From Limnoperna fortunei (taxonomy: Eukaryota; Mollusca; Bivalvia; Mytilida; Modiolidae), in the NCBI GenBank assembly GCA_944474755.1, contig OX104122.1, positions 8,457,223 through 8,521,222 on the forward strand: a DNA stretch of 64,000 bases, in the 5' to 3' direction. The notes under the pieces are model-generated. The model did not search any database. It saw only the letters and a program-made list of their open reading frames with translations, and had not been told where the DNA came from. Shown piece after piece: positions 63,856 to 64,000 of the stretch. Position 1 is the first letter of the stretch, and the number at the start of each line of letters is the position of its first letter. The position numbers and the translations under genes are program-made.

Positions 63856-64000
63856 CTTTTCTGCCTAAAATGTGTTGTGCCTAAATAAATAAATGGTTCG
63901 CGTGGACGTGTATAAAGAGTTTATATGAAGACACAACATAAACACAAGAGATTGTATTGATAACGCAAAATTATCGAAAATTATTAAGAGAGGAAACGCA
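63856..64000. other. Unique sequence at window end
   Basis: Begins with CTAAATAAATAAATGG and continues as non-repetitive AT-rich DNA. Too short to classify. Confidence 0.4.

Overview
This 64 kb window looks like nuclear DNA of an animal, most plausibly a bivalve mollusc. It is AT-rich and I can support no intact protein-coding gene. It holds tRNA-derived SINE copies with a long tRNA-unrelated body, a second SINE-like family with a (CAAT)n tail, a decayed Tc1/mariner element, a decayed LINE 3' end, MITE-like foldback elements and several kinds of minisatellite. The bivalve assignment is inferred from the style of the dispersed repeats, not from a gene. There is no bacterial or phage signature.

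Layout. 1-24,880 is one continuous 48-bp minisatellite (array 1) with multi-kilobase higher-order organisation. 24,880-52,085 is a 27 kb spacer. In order it holds SINE fragments, a 40-bp minisatellite (27.7-28.4 kb), more SINE copies, a (CAAT)n tail, a 21-bp minisatellite (31.4-32.0 kb), a 32-bp minisatellite (32.5-34.3 and 35.1-35.5 kb, split by about 850 bp containing a perfect-looking hairpin element), a 28-bp minisatellite (35.6-37.8 kb), a 30-bp minisatellite (38.0-40.6 kb), a 68-bp triplicate, further SINE copies, a 54-bp tandem/inverted repeat, a Tc1-like transposon (44.37-45.93 kb), a MITE (46.40-46.63 kb), a LINE remnant (48.0-48.83 kb), small foldbacks and a SINE (50.65-50.89 kb). 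52,090-63,345 is a second block of the same 48-bp family in the same orientation (array 2). It is followed by a 26-bp minisatellite to about 63,850. About 45 kb of the 64 kb (roughly 70 percent) is tandem repeat.

The long open reading frames come from arithmetic. The 48-, 30- and 21-bp units are multiples of three and lack stops in several frames, so two or more frames on both strands stay open together (for example 16-residue repeats in two plus-strand frames and one minus-strand frame of the same 48-bp DNA). No single frame is preferentially preserved, so I treat them as non-coding. The only protein-derived sequences I recognise are transposon remnants: the frameshifted DD34E transposase at 44,700-45,706 and the LINE C-terminal region at about 48,150-48,830, both on the minus strand.

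The signals most worth a second look are these: the 48-bp unit carries a back-to-back splice acceptor/donor-like motif in every copy; array 1 has a roughly 14-15 kb duplication plus a 3.58 kb tandem duplication; and the 48-bp block is split into two co-oriented halves around a spacer that is itself full of unrelated minisatellites.
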